Assembly: GCF_036417845.1 (NCBI RefSeq)
Contig: NC_089991.1
Location: 13,175,001 to 13,239,000 of the forward strand
Length of the DNA stretch: 64,000 nucleotides
Reading direction: 5' to 3'
From: Apteryx mantelli
Lineage: Eukaryota; Chordata; Aves; Apterygiformes; Apterygidae
The notes beneath the pieces were generated by a model, which was given only the letters and a program-made list of their open reading frames with translations, did no database searches and was not told where the DNA came from. This document shows, piece after piece, positions 12,101 to 25,200 of this stretch. Position 1 is the stretch's first letter. Every line of letters starts with the position of its first letter. A program made the translations under genes and the position numbers.

Positions 12101-15100
12101 TTGGTGGCTCTCATTCATGTTGCTGCCAAATTAGGAGACTGAGTCCTGTGGCAAGTAACTCCGCAGTTACATATCGTTGCATATGTTCATAAACTTGAGC
12201 CTGAATGCTGGATTTATAAATAGATGCAACTGAAGCAAATCATCTTCCTTGCAAGAAACATCATTGGAAGCGGATTTTTTTGTGGAGCTTCTGCAGGAAG
12301 AAAATTTCTCAGGTCAGGACGGGATTTTTGAAGAGTGTTGTTGCTGTGGCTGAGAGGGAGCAGGCAGGACCTGTCCGGCTGTGGGAAATGCCCAGCCCTG
12401 CCTGGTTTGGAGCAGAGCCCGACCTTTCTGCCTAGGCCTCCTGTCCGGCGCCTTCCCAGTGGAGGGGATTTCTTGAAGCGCTCTGAAAGGCCTTGCTTTT
12501 GTGCCCTGGAAAGTAGAAACACATTTGGAAACCTTGGAAACTTTCCCAAATGGAAGAGCTGGTTTCCAGCCAGCCTGGCCACAGCAGTGTCCATGGCCAG
12601 GCAGGTGGGCTTGCCTGGGCCATGGTCTGAGTGCTGCAGCACTATGGGAGTTGTGTTCCCTCCGTTGGCTCCCTTGTTCCTGGGGATTCCGCTTTTCCCT
12701 GACCTTTCCCAACACCTCTGTAACTTCTGTTGTGTTTTGGATATGGCTCTTGCCTTTCCCACTTGTTCTGTGCAGCCAGCCTTTGATCTGGGCTGGGAAG
12801 AAAATATGTTCCAGGCGAAGATTCAGACCTTTCCTTTTTGAAACATGGATGTAGGAGTCACGTGAGGTCTACTTTAATGTTCTTTTTTCATCCCCATCCC
12901 AGCGGCTTGCAGTGCCCGGAAACTCTCCTTATTGCTTGTTCCTAAAACCAGTTTTGCCTTTGTAACCCTGCAAACAAGGCCAGCTTGGCAATCCTGGAAT
13001 ATTTGTCCCTGGGTCGGGACTGCAGGAGCTCTGCGGAGGAAAGGGGGCCTGTGACGTTTTACTGCTTTCCAGTAAAACAAACAAAAACCGAAAAAAGCCC
13101 ACAGCGTCTCTGACTTTTGCTTTCCTTCTGAGGAGGAGGGATGCTGGGGGACTGGCTGCCTCGTCATGGGAAAACAATGCTGTCAGCATGCGGAGAATCG
13201 CTTTCACGATACGCATTCCTGGCAGGGAGGAGACTTCCTGGGAACGGGCGCTCCTCGGGGTAAGGAAAACCCCATTCTGCACAAGGGCCGGGCCGAGCCG
13301 AGCCACCCACCCCAGACGGTGCCTTGTGCTCGCAGGACGGGGCAGCGCCGGGCTGCTCAGCCTGCCGAGCCCGCGGCTTCCCTGGGTCTGGCGCTGGGCT
13401 GCCGTGTGCGGTCCGAGGGCTGGGCCATTCGTCGGGAGAGGGACTGCACGGGGGACAGCATGATCGGGGAGCAGTGATCTCTGGCTATGGCTGGGACCTC
13501 TCTCCTGCACATGCTAGTCGGGGCTTCCTTAAAAATTCCAAAGCAGTGATGTGTGCAGGGAGGGAGGAAGGCTTTTCTTCCTCCTCACTTGGCTTTAATT
13601 CAAGTCTATCAAAAACAAAGGGCTTCAGGAGGTCCCCTCAACAAGCTCCCTTTACTCACCCTGTCTGCCCGATGGTAGTTTCTCCTTTTGTACTGCACCT
13701 TGCTACCTTCACCATTAGATGCCTACAGGAAAGCTCCCACGACTGTGTCCAAGTAACGCTGAGGTGCCAGCCCACCTGCTCTGCAGGGTTCACATCCTCT
13801 GCATTTGTGTCTGCAGCTGTTTGGTGTTTTAAAGCAGGAATTGTTTTGATTGCTGCTCCTGCCTTGCTGGCTGTGGAGTGGTTAGAGCTGTGGCGCTAAT
13901 CCTTGCTGCTCTGGCAGTGACGGATATATTTCGTAATGACTGGGGAGAAAAGTCAGAAAATGGCTATACCTAGGGCGAAGTGCACACTAAATGCTGTGAA
14001 TCCAGGAGGAAAGTGAAAAGCTTCTGGCCTGTGCTGACCTTAGTTGCTCTCCCAGTTTCAGCAGCTCTGACCTGTGAGTGTTGGGGTCCCTGAGAGGCAA
14101 GAAGTGATGCATGTTTGCCGCTGTCACATGAACATCCTGCAGTTTCCCAGGGCAGGATTTAGAGGGGGACAGAAGAGAAAGCCAATGCCTGTGGCTGGAC
14201 ACAGAGAACTTTGTGCACTCAGGCCCTGCAGAGATCACCCTGCTGTTGTCCACAGGGGCCTTTGGCCAAGCAGCCATCCCTGCCCGTGGGTCTTGGGGCT
14301 GTGCATCTTTAGCTGGCTTTTAGTGGCATGTCCACGCTGGCTCAGTCCCACGTGGCTTCCCCCTGGCAGCCTTGCTGGGAGTTGGAGGCTCTTCCTGCAG
14401 CCTGGGCAGAGCAGCCCTCAGGTCCCCGTATCTGTCGGGCCTCTCTGGAGGAGGGAGATGAGACTCCCTTCTGCCCTACGTGGAGCCCCCGCCTCGTTTT
14501 CCCTGTAGACGGTGACAGATCGCGCCTGAGCCACAACGCAGCTATTTAAATACTAACCATTTTCAGCTTTGCCCTGGGGTCTCCCCTGCCCACTCAGTCT
14601 GTCATTCTCTCCTTTTGCTGAGTTGTCATAAAAATTTACTACCTAAAGGTCTCGGTGCCCCACTTGCAACCCGGCACCCGCCCACGGGCAGCTGAAACGC
14701 AGAACTATCGGTGGGCAACCGCGGCGTCTCGCAGCCTCTCCCTCTGGGTCTGCTGAAGGGTTTTCTGCATCTGTCCTGAGACTGTCCTATGACTGGAGAG
14801 GAGTTGCTGGGAGGACCTGGGTGGTTTAAAAAAAAAAAAAAACCCAACCAATGCGCCCAAAAGCCAGCATGCTTCACTTTGGTTTGCTGTAGAGCTGAGG
14901 AGCTGCAGTGCTCGTGTGCTCCTCTGCTGCTAGCTAGAAAGAGCAGACAGACACCTGAATGCAAAGGAGCAGTGTGGCTGGTTGCGTACATCCACACAGC
15001 ATCGCTGCACCTGGGCTATGCTCCTGGCAGCGCTGTAACTGCAACTGGTGTGATGCTGCATCTAGGTTAATTAGTCCTGGCTCTGAGCTGATTAGCGCCT

Positions 15101-15465
15101 GGGCACAGAGCTGCGGCAATACGCCTGCATGGCTTCTGGGTGGCTGGTGGTCCCTGGCTGGCCTGCTCATGGCACGGTCTGGGTTAGTCTGCGTTCGTCT
15201 TTGTGCATGAGTACCCAGGACTGTGAAATACTGTAAGACTGGCTTAGAAACCACTGATTCACAAAAGAGAGAAATGTTTTCTGGTGGTGGTGGTGGTTGG
15301 TTTTTTGGAGCTTGTGCATGATTGTGCTTTCTTTGCAATTATAATGGTAGTTGGAAACTTGTTTATCTTCTTCTCTCTCATCCCCACTGTTGTTTTTAAT
15401 GAAATGTGAGATTTTCATTGCAAATCTTGAATTTCAACAGTTAGGTCTTTAAGAGAAAAAGAAAA

Positions 15466-15962
15466 CATAGACTCCAGGGCTGGAAGGGACCTCACAGTGA
15501 CCTGGTCCATGCTCCTGTCCCAAGTGTGGCAGCTCTGTCCTAGCAGTCCCTTATAGAAATTGAGCTGCTTTTCAACCCCACCAGCAGCGGGTACTCTACC
15601 ACCTCCCTGGGCAAACCCTCGCTGTGCCCAGCTGGCTCCACTGCTGGGCTCAGACATTTGTGGAAATCCTCCCTTCTTGCCTTATCTTGTTTGCTGGTTA
15701 TTTCATGTCTTATCTGTCCTTGTGTCAGCTGGGGATAATTCAGTTCCTCTTTGCAGCTGCTGTTTACGTATCTGAAAACTGCTCCCATATCCCCATCTCT
15801 GTTGCCACCCCTTCAGGCTAAGCCACCGGTCGGTGAGCCTTCCCGTCACCTTGCTCTGACTGTCCCCGCCGTTCTCCCTCCTGCTGATGCTCACCCTTCC
15901 CCAGATGTGGTGCCTAAAACTGGGTGTGTTATCTTGGTGGAGACCATACCACGCTTTGGGAT
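15466..15962 (-). mobile_element. CR1-type LINE fragment (3' part), inverted
   Basis: The plus strand reads like the reverse complement of a CR1 3' region. It begins with an interrupted 'ggctggaagggacct' block, then a 'ccacctccctgggcaa' block, a 'tatctgaaaactgctccca' block, and a 'ccccagatgtggtgcctaaaactgg' like block. These occur in the order and spacing known for amniote CR1 elements. The element therefore lies on the minus strand with its 3' end at the left. It is diverged and truncated, with no intact reading frame. CR1 is the dominant retrotransposon of birds and other reptiles, which supports the taxonomic call. The right edge is approximate. Confidence 0.8.
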
Positions 15963-18900
15963 GGCCCTTAGGTAGAGAGATCCATGATAAAACCATGGGA
16001 ATTGAGACTACCCCAGGCCAGAGGCTTTTGGTGGCTTTGTCCAGCTGAAAAAACATCAGGCCTTAATAAGTGAGCTCTGCAGACAGGTAACATGGTTAGC
16101 GCAACTCATTCTGGTTCGGGTTGAGCTGTTCCATGCTGCCGTTGCCTTGCAGGCTCTGATGTGCCTGGGACTGACGTGGTGGGGGGCTGGAGAGCAGTGT
16201 GGCTGGCAGGGGACAGGACGCTGTCCCCACTCGGCACGCTTGCTCCTCTCCTTCCCTGCGGTGGGTGTGCCGCAGGGTCCCTGCGCGCCGTCACACCGGC
16301 GCCCCACGGCGTCCTTGTTCTCACCCGCAGGCTGGCCTCTTGCTTGGCGAGTTTTCTTCACCTGCATGCATCTCCCGGGCGGGGAGAGAAAGGGGATTTC
16401 ACGACACCCGTGGCAATACTTCCCACTGCCGAGGAAGGTCTTGCTTGCTATGGGAGGTCAGCAGCACAGAAACCGCCCCGGTTCTTCTTCAGCTTCCTGT
16501 CAGCTGCTTGCGCGCTCCAGAAATAGCCTTTACTCAGCCCACCTCGGGCAGCAGCTGGGAAGATACAGCGGCTCTCACTGTTTTCATCACCTTCGTCGCT
16601 TCAGATGAGGCTTCCTTCTCCCTGCCCAGAGCTGCGGCTGCTTCTCCATTGCAGACGATGGTGTGAGAGGTCTCTGTGCAGAGATGGGGTTTGGCAGCAT
16701 CCAAAGAGCAGCAGGAAGGTGAGACCTGACGCAGGATGCGGATAGGTGGGATCGAGCCTGTTGGCAGAGAAATAGAGGGATTGCTCCGTGGTGTCTGGCC
16801 CGTGCCTCTCCCAAAGTGCCGCCTTTCACCGCTCTGCCTCCAGCAAGCCGCTCCGTAAGCGACGGTCGACGTGCTTCGTGCCCGGCGCAGGCTGCGTGCC
16901 GCACTGCGGAGCGAAGCGCCCACGAGGCGTCTCGTCCCCAGGCGGACACGGTGGGTGGTGAGCGCGCGGCACGCCTCCCTGGCCGCTCCCGGCGAGCGGG
17001 CTGGCGGCGGCTCCCGAGGACGTGTCCCCGGTGAGGTCATGTGCGATTATCTCCCGGGGAGGGTAGCTTTAATCGCCGCCCTGGTTGCGGATCCTGCCAG
17101 GTGGCAGTTGTCATCTGGAAAGTCCCCGGTTCTCCCTGGCAGGCAGGTTATGTAAACTGGTCTCGGGGATCAGCCCCGTGTCTCGGGCCGGGCTGGCCCG
17201 AATCGCTCGTGATGTGAGCATTGGCGTGAGGTCGAGACGGTTTCGGGTGTGAGCATCCCCCATTCCCCTTTCAAAATGACCCTGCTCAGCCCCCTCCCGT
17301 TCGCAAGCTCACGACGTCCCGGCGGCAGCGACAGCCTTGTGCCGTGAGGAAAAGCGGCTGGGGAAGCACCACGGGAGTTTTGGCCCTGCTCTCCGGCTGT
17401 GCTCCCCGGCAGCCGGCACGGCAGGGAGAGCCGCGTCCTGCCCTGCCCCAGCTGCAGCCGCCCCGCGCTGGCGTCACCCCCGCGGGGAGGCCTCGGCTGC
17501 CGAGCGGCCCTGGCTTGTAGCCTCTGCTATTGACAGAAACGGCATCAGGGTTGGGTTTTGTTTTGTTGTTGTTGTTTTTCAGATTATTTTTGTTTTGCTT
17601 TTTGATAAGTCAGGCTGTAATTCACAGCAACTGCTTTATCACCCCCAAGAGAAGAGCAAGACAGGCAGCTGGGGCAGAAAACCTGCTCAGCTGTCACAGG
17701 ATGAGACCTCCGCAGGAAGGAGGACTTGGAGACCCACAAATGCAAGGAATTAAAAAAAGCATGTATTCTGTGCTGTATGTGGGTATTTCCTTCCACTCTG
17801 CAGGCAAATGGTTTCTCCGATTAATTCAGCGTGGCCTGCCTGCTGGTGGGCTCATCCCATGGACCTGCTGGTGAAGCTGCTCTCATGCTTTCCTCCCGTG
17901 CTGGGCCAGTGCAAGGAGCTCCTGACGGGATCTGGTGATCTCGTCAGCTCACCTGGCCTTTTTGTTCCCCACACGCTGCAGTCCCCATTTCTCACTTGAA
18001 GTCCAGTGTATCTTTGCGGCATGTGCTGGACACTCAAGAACAAAGTAAAAGTATTTGGTTTATTTTAAGTTTCACCCTCTGATTTTTTTTCTTTTTTTTT
18101 TTTCCTCTGGTGACAAATATTTGCGGAAATCTTTTTTTAATGGAGGAGCTTTTTGGTAAGATTTGGGCGGGTTGGGTGTGTTGGTCTGATTTGGTGTTTG
18201 TTTGCCCTGACATATGGCAAGAAATCATAAAACATGGAAGTAATGTTCTTTCATTTCAATTACTTTCAACTTTAAAAAGAAAAAAAACCTACACAAGAAA
18301 ATAAAAGCCCAAACACCCCAGATGTGTTTTGCAGAACCTCTTGACTATAACTCCCAAAACTTAAAAGGAACCAGTTGCCTTTTGATCATCCTGCCAAGTG
18401 CAGGAGAAACTATAGTTCATGGGGGGAGCAAAAAGGGGTCTGAGCCAAGCAACCAGTCGCCCTTAGCGAGATGTCCTGCCCAAATCGCCCTGCGGATACT
18501 GCTGCTGCCATGGCCTCCCAGGCTGCTCTGTGCCCATGTAGGTTAAGGCTTTTGCAGCTGTAGAAAGTGCCTTTCCCATAACAGCCCCTCACAAATGTTT
18601 GTGCCCCCTAAAGATGTCTTGCGCCTGGTAGAGCTGCCCCCAGTGATGGTGTACGGATGTGCAATCATGGAGGCGGACACCTCTGGGTGGAAGTTCCTGG
18701 GTCTTGTCCCTGCGGGGATGTATGAGCAGAGCAGCGGCTGGGGCAGCTCCTTTTTGGGAATTCCTGTGCCTCGTGGGGGCAGTAGTTGTCCCTGATCGGG
18801 GTTTGCTGGTGATGCCTCCTCGCGTGACATTTCTCATGGGCGTGAGTCACTTTGGCACGTTCACCCAAAGCAAGGCAGGCTTGAGTGGAGACAGAGAGGG

Positions 18901-19093
18901 AAGTGCCTTCACCTGATGCAGCTCTCTGCTCCTTGCTCCGGCCAGTGAGCAGCACTATCTCCACCAGTGCAGGAGCCATGGCATCAGCACCTGCAGGACG
19001 TGGGCCCCACAACGCCCCTGCACGGTTGGACTGAGGGGACTGCAGTGTTGGCCGGGACCAGGAAAGGTGACGTTGTGTTTTGTTGCCTTGCAG

Positions 19094-19264
19094 GGATGTC
19101 TGGTTGGGAGGTAGGCGATTAAACAGCAGACATGGAAGGGAGAGGACCCTACCGCATCTATGATCCTGGTGGGGGGATGGAGGAAAAAGGATCTGCGACC
19201 TTTGAGCAGTTGATGGAGGAGAACACCCGGCTGAAGGAGAAGATGCAGGGGATAAAGTCCATAG
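19094..19264 (+). CDS. TNIP1: TNIP1 exon 2 (start codon at 19132)
   Basis: The acceptor cag ends at 19093. The ATG at 19132 gives the conserved N-terminus MEGRGPYRIYDPGGG and the donor is gtaatt at 19265. The coding part, 19132-19264, is 44 codons plus one base. It includes ENTRLKEKMQGIK, nearly the same as in mammals. Confidence 0.95.
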
Positions 19265-22200
19265 GTAATTGCTGCATGGGCGGAGGATGGGGTTTGCCTT
19301 CTGGGGAGCCTGCTCCCTTCGTCCGACAGCCTCTGTCTGGCAGCCCAGCCTGCGCTCAAGGAGCACGACTGTTTTCTTGCTCCGTCTGCTAAGAAGGGTG
19401 CTAAAAAGCCAGGGATCTTAGTAATATAGCAATAGCAAAGCAAAGCTCTTGCCCTCTTGGTAGCTCAAGCAGGATTTCTGGGCTTTTTTGTGGTAGGGTA
19501 CAGAGGGACATTGCGTGTTTGTGGATGGGCCCAAGGTCTTTGCTAAACTCCTGGGGTGCATTGCAGTGTGACGAATGGCTGGAGAAAAGGGGAAGGGATG
19601 GAGTAGTGTTGGCTCCCCTGGAGCCCTGCAGTGGCAGATCATAGAAAACCAAGATCTGTCCAGCTTTTGACTACAGCCCTCGCCTCCTGTAACCCCCCTC
19701 TCATCAGGGGCTTTTCCTGGGTGCTGCTCAGAGGCTGAACGGTGCTTACCCTCCGTGGACCCCAGTGCTGGGAGATCCCTGCACAGCATAGACACAAGCA
19801 ATGCTGTCTGCAGTTGTTGGCAGCAGCAATCCGCAGCAGCAGGGATGTGCCAACGCTGAGACACCACAGATGAGTAGTGCCACCCTCTTTCTCCTGCCTG
19901 GCCGCCTTCCTCCACCCGCCTCTGTTTTTGCTTTTGGTCTCGTGACCCAGCTTCCGGTTTCGAGTCCTACTTCTGCAACTGAATTTCCACTTGCCTTGTG
20001 ATTCCTGTCGTGTGTGCCATGCCCTTACCTGTGACTGAAACCCACTAGCTTGGGAGTAGCTGCCTGGGGTGGGGAGAGGGTTGGATTGCTGGTGCTGGAT
20101 CCCACAGCTTGAGGGCTGGACCCCGCATCATCCAGGCTTAAAACTGGCTCTCCTGGAAAGAGGAGAAGACTTCTGAGAGATGCAGTGCTGCAGTTCTGTC
20201 TCCTGTAACCTGTCTTCCCTGTGTTGGCCTGGGACACTCTGCAGCCATAGGTGTAGCTCAGCTGTGAGATTTGACCAGGAAGAGCTGGTTTTAGATGGGG
20301 AAAAAACAAAAACAAAAAACGTTCTGGGCCCTTCCTCTCCTTCTACCCCCAAGCAGAGGGGATTGGCTGACTGATGTGGCTGCTCCAGGGCAAGCACTTG
20401 GAAGGGAGGGTGAGCGCAGGGGAATGTGAGCATCTTTTTGTTGCCTGCAACAGGAGAGCTACTGGAAGAGTCCCAGATGGAGGCATCCAAGCTGCGGCAG
20501 AAGGTGGAGGACCTTGTGAAGGACAAAGAAATGCTGATGGCATCATCTTCCTTAGACAAACTGGTGGAAATGGGAGGTAGGAGATGGGAGACCTGCCAAG
20601 GCCTCCTGGATGGCTCAGGATCCCGAGTTCAGGGGAAGGGAGAAGATGCAGCACAGGGTCTGGAAAGAGATGTCCATGAGGCTCCCTTCAGGGGCACTTG
20701 CCTCTCCGTTAAACAGCCAGACTTGGCTTCCTTTGCATCTACTGCATCAACTTTGCTCTCTTGCTTTCTTTGCCTGTGTGCAAGTCTCCCCCATTGCCAG
20801 AAATGCATATAAGAGCTAGCCCGACTGAATTCCCATATGTGGGACGCGTTCCTGGGAAAGTGGCAGTGAGGGAGAGCGCGAGCAGCGCAGGGTGTGATGA
20901 GTGCCCTCCCATCTGGCTGCCGACTGCCCAGGATTTCCTGCAGCCTCTGGAGCAACTGCATAGGTGTCCATGTTTCTCTGGCCATGTGTCCACATACTCC
21001 CTTGGCCTGGGAAAGACCAGACCCCGCTTTACTGGCAGGCGGGGGTTGCTAAACCACCAGTTCATGGCTGGTGGAAACAGGAAGGCAAAGCCACACTGGT
21101 GTAATGGGAAGAAGAGATCATCCTACCATAACACAGAGTTTCCTTGCATCTTGTCCAGCTCCTTAGCAGTGAGCTCAGTCTCACAGGGGCATGGACTGGG
21201 GCAGTGGTTATTTTTAGCAAGGAAAGCAGAGGTGGCTCCAAGTTGAGTGCTTCACTCTGCCAAGGTCAGTGTTGCATGTTTGGGTGTGTTTCAAGGCAGT
21301 CTGCAGCCTTCTCTGCTCTCAAGAATGTATTTAATAAGGCTGAGGTCAGCTAGAACTGGCCAGGGATGTCTCTGGAGCTGGTGGGAGCCCTGAGGTAGGC
21401 AGGGCTTCTGCAGCCAAATCTGTTTCTGTTAATGTTTATTTAAGGCTGGCTAAGGCAAAGCGGTTTTGAAGAGTGGTTTGAAGTGGCAATGGTGACAAAG
21501 CCTTACCTTCCCATGGGTTTAACTTGCTGGGGGTGAAAACCAGTGGGAAGTTTCTGCAGCTTTGCTCGACGTAAGCAGAGCCGCATGAGCAAGGAATTGT
21601 CCGTGGAGCGTGAGCTTACTCCCTTGGGGATGGAGGGCTGCCCCTTTGAAGGGGAAGTTGTGCTGCCTTGCCTGCTGGCTGGGTCTAAGCCAGGGCAAGC
21701 GCGCAGGGGCTGGTTGGTCTGGCAGGCAAGGCCCTGCCGTGGCACCTCCTCCCAGTGTCCGTTGACCTAGGTGGAGAGGGGCAAGGTGCAGCCCTGTGCT
21801 CTCTTCTTTGTCCCTGAACTGCTTTGCTCTGAACATGCTAGTCTGCAGCTGGTTAGGTCAAGAAGGATCCAGTCTGCATGTTGTGTGTCCTGCTGCCAGT
21901 GGAGCTGTGTTTAGTTTTACCCATGATAAGCTTAGAGAGGGCAGGCACTAGCCATCAGCTACAGCCAGTGAAAGATACTGCTGCCGCTGTTACGCTCAGT
22001 CAAATCAGCACTGTCATCCCTTCTCCTGGAGGGAAGCAAGCTGGGAGGTTTCTGTGCCATCATCATAGCTGGAGAGGAAACAGTGTCCGACCTTGCAGTG
22101 GGTCTGGTCTCTGAGTCCCTGTGCAGGAGGGGAGAGGCCCTGCTCTCCAAAACGCTTATGGCTACATGCTCCCTCCCTTCCACAGCCGGCGGCCCTGATC

Positions 22201-25200
22201 CCAGCTCCTCCCTGGCTGCTCCAGGCAGTACCCAGAAGCAGCTGAATGCAGAAGCACAGAAGTCTCCTCTGAGCGTGAGTCTGGTGAAAGCAAGAGCTTG
22301 CTCTGAGATGACCCAGAGGGAGAGACTGGCTGTCTGGTTAAAAGAAAAGGAGTCAGTCTTTGGTCTCTAGGAATGGGAACAAATCTGCAGGGGTCAGCTT
22401 CCCTGCTATTTGCCCCTCCTATGCTCCCAGGACAGCAGGGGCCGATACCACTGCAGAGCTGGCGACCAAAGGCAGGACCTGCTGCAGTTACTGAGGGCCC
22501 TGGGCTCCCCTGAGCTACCCATGCAGCTGGCAAACCCCAGGGATAGCAGACGGGGAAGTCTCTTTCCTGGGAACCTCTGGGTTTCCGCTGCCCTTATATG
22601 TGGCATTATCTTTGTAATAAGTCAGAGATGCTCAAAGCCGTGTTGACTCGTAGGAGGGCAGAGGGATGAGGTAACTTGGGACTGGACCATACTCCTGTCC
22701 TGGCTGTCCCTGAGGTCTCCCTCCACGCAGGAGAAGAGCAGGGTTGCCTTTCACTCACTGGGGGGAACCTGACCTTATGCCTCCTGTTGCAGGGGTCTTC
22801 ATCGGAGTTTGAAATCGTTCCTGCCGAAGCACAGGGGTTTTTGCAGGAGACTGGGAGAACGGTGAGTGGCCCTGGCGCCTTGGGGAAGCTTGTTTAGGCT
22901 GCAGGTGGAGAATCAGTCCCAGTGCGTCGGAGGGTGTGCCTGGGAGCAAAGTGGCTGTGTTGTGCCCCAGGAGCATAGCTGTCATCAGACTGCGTGGCAC
23001 ATGCATGCAGGGCTGGGAGGCCTGGGTTGAAGTGGGCGTTTGGGCTGTTCTCTGTGCTGGCCTTCACCAGAGGTGAGGTGCCACGGGTGAGGGAGCAGTG
23101 ATGCCTGCTTGCAGCTCCCGTGCTCCTGATGCTGAGAGCATGGTGCTGTTTCATTCAGCGCCTCTGCCAAGCCAACTGGCATTGGGCTTGGAGAAACTCC
23201 TGCTAGTGTCCTCACCAGGAAGGGAAGGAGAAGAAATAGAGGCAGAGACATGGCTAGTGATGCTGCGGGCTCCTCCACGACATAACGGTGGGGCAGGAAG
23301 GGCTGGCAGCCCCCTTCCTCCTAACAGACCGCCTCTAGGCGTTCACAGAGCAGCCAAGCATGTGTGCAGCTCCTGGAACTGTGCAGGACCATGGTAGCAA
23401 CATGGTGTCCAGTAGAGCCTCCCTCAGTGATGACAGTGAGGGGGACTTGGCCAGTCCATGGGCAGAGGGGAATTGTACAGCCCCGTGGCTCATCCTCCCC
23501 ACATCTCTCCCTGTCTCGCTGTGGTGTAGAGGGCTCGCAGGTGCTGGCACTGCGCCCCTGGATATCACTTCTCTCGCCTGGCTGAGGCAGGGAGACGAGA
23601 GAAGGGGGAAAGCATGAAGCTGCTGTCAAAGGACTTCTTGCTCCGGTATGCAAGTAGCCTGGCCACCGGTGTCCTGGCACTGTGCACACAGGGCCGGCAA
23701 GTGACACCAGCCAGCCAGGGACACCAGTGCCTCCAAGCACCACAGGGCAGTGATGGGAAGGGCTGCGATGACCTGAGAATCTGTTGGCGATGCTCGGATG
23801 CTCACCTCCCAATCCCCGGATGGAGTGGAGAGACTGGATTTATTCTCTCTGCCTCTGTCGTTGCTGACAGGGTCTGCCACAGCCCAGGCGTGTTTGTGAG
23901 CTCTGCTTGCTGCCGTCTGAATGTCCTCTCAGCTGGGATGCCGCGTCCTGTCCCCTCTGTGGGTCCCGTGCTTCAGGCTCTTGCGTGCGCTGCAAGGGAT
24001 GTGAGCAGGGACAGGGGAGTCCAGCCCCGCAGCCCCTACCTGGCCTAGCCACTCAGTATTTGAGTGGGGTGAAAATCAACGCATGCTGCGCTGCGGTAGT
24101 GCATGGGGCAGGAAGGGGAAGCGCTCTTGGCGTTTGTCGCCCCTGTCATCTCTGAAGAGCGAGGCAGCGTTGGGGTCTGTGCTGGATTGTGTCGGATCTG
24201 CAGGAAGGGACACTGGGACGCAGCTAGGGAACAGCGACCCTCTGGGTGGCTCAGCGCCATGCTCCTGTCCTGCTCCAGGCCCTGTGTGGGTCCCGCACCA
24301 GCTCCGCCTGCTCGGCTCTCCCGACCGCTCCAGCTGGGCTCGGGTCCTGGCTGCCTCCTCTCGCCAGCCAGCGCTGGTGGAGGGAGCTGGCTGTCCTGTG
24401 CCCCATAACACCCCCCCCACGGGGTCCCCCATGGCAGTATCGGGCTGTAAGCCCCGGGGTCAGGGAGCTGGGGACACTCTCGGCCTCTCACCCCGTGGGA
24501 GTTTCTGAGGACGGTGGGGTGTGTGCAGGGTGAGTCAGCGGGGCTGGGAGCGGTGGTGCGGGCGAAGGCGTGCCAGCGCTCGGCCGTGGGAGCCGGCCGG
24601 CGCCGGGGCCAGGCCGTGTTGTGCACACAGCGCTGCAGGTCTCCTAGGCAATGCAGGAGTTAATCACCCACAGCAATGGAGGGCAAGCCGGTTACGGCGG
24701 CCGGGGCTCCGCTCGCCGGCTGCGTAGGTGGGTGTGCGCAGTGATGCGGGCAGGCGTGCCGTGACCTGGGCTCTCACCGGCCACGCTTTAAATCTGGCAC
24801 GTTTTTGCTCTTGACTGCTGTGTGCCAGAGAGCCTGGATTGTCCGGTGCCCGCCGTGTCGCGGCAGACAGGGGAGCTGCAGAGCAATGCCAGAAGAGGGG
24901 AGGAAGGAGGAGGTACAGGATGGGATAAGACCGTCCCTGAGCAGAGGGTGGAGGGGAAGCTGAGACCTTTGCAGATCGAAAGGAGAGAGGTGGGAGCACG
25001 GGGCAGGGAGGAAGCAGCCCAGAACCGCTCGGAGTAGGCTGGAGGTGCTTGGGGGCACAGTTCTTACCCAGGGTCAAATAACAAAATAACACCTCATTTC
25101 TGCTGGGAAGGGAGAACCAGCACGTCCCAGTGCCCCTGGCGAGGAGTCCCTACATGTTTGTGTTGGTGGCTTAGCAAGCCTGCGCTGGGCACTGCAGGAT

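Larger units (their letters stand above)
8983..19093 (+). other. TNIP1: TNIP1 intron 1, about 10 kb
   Basis: This is bounded by the exon 1 donor at 8983 and the acceptor (ttgccttgcag) ending at 19093. Apart from the GC-rich 5' end, it holds a CR1 fragment (15466-15962), a poly-A run near 14828, a GGT run near 15281 and T-rich tracts near 18084-18103. A second GC-rich patch lies at 16850-17520, perhaps an enhancer or alternative promoter. I see no protein-coding exon. Confidence 0.65.
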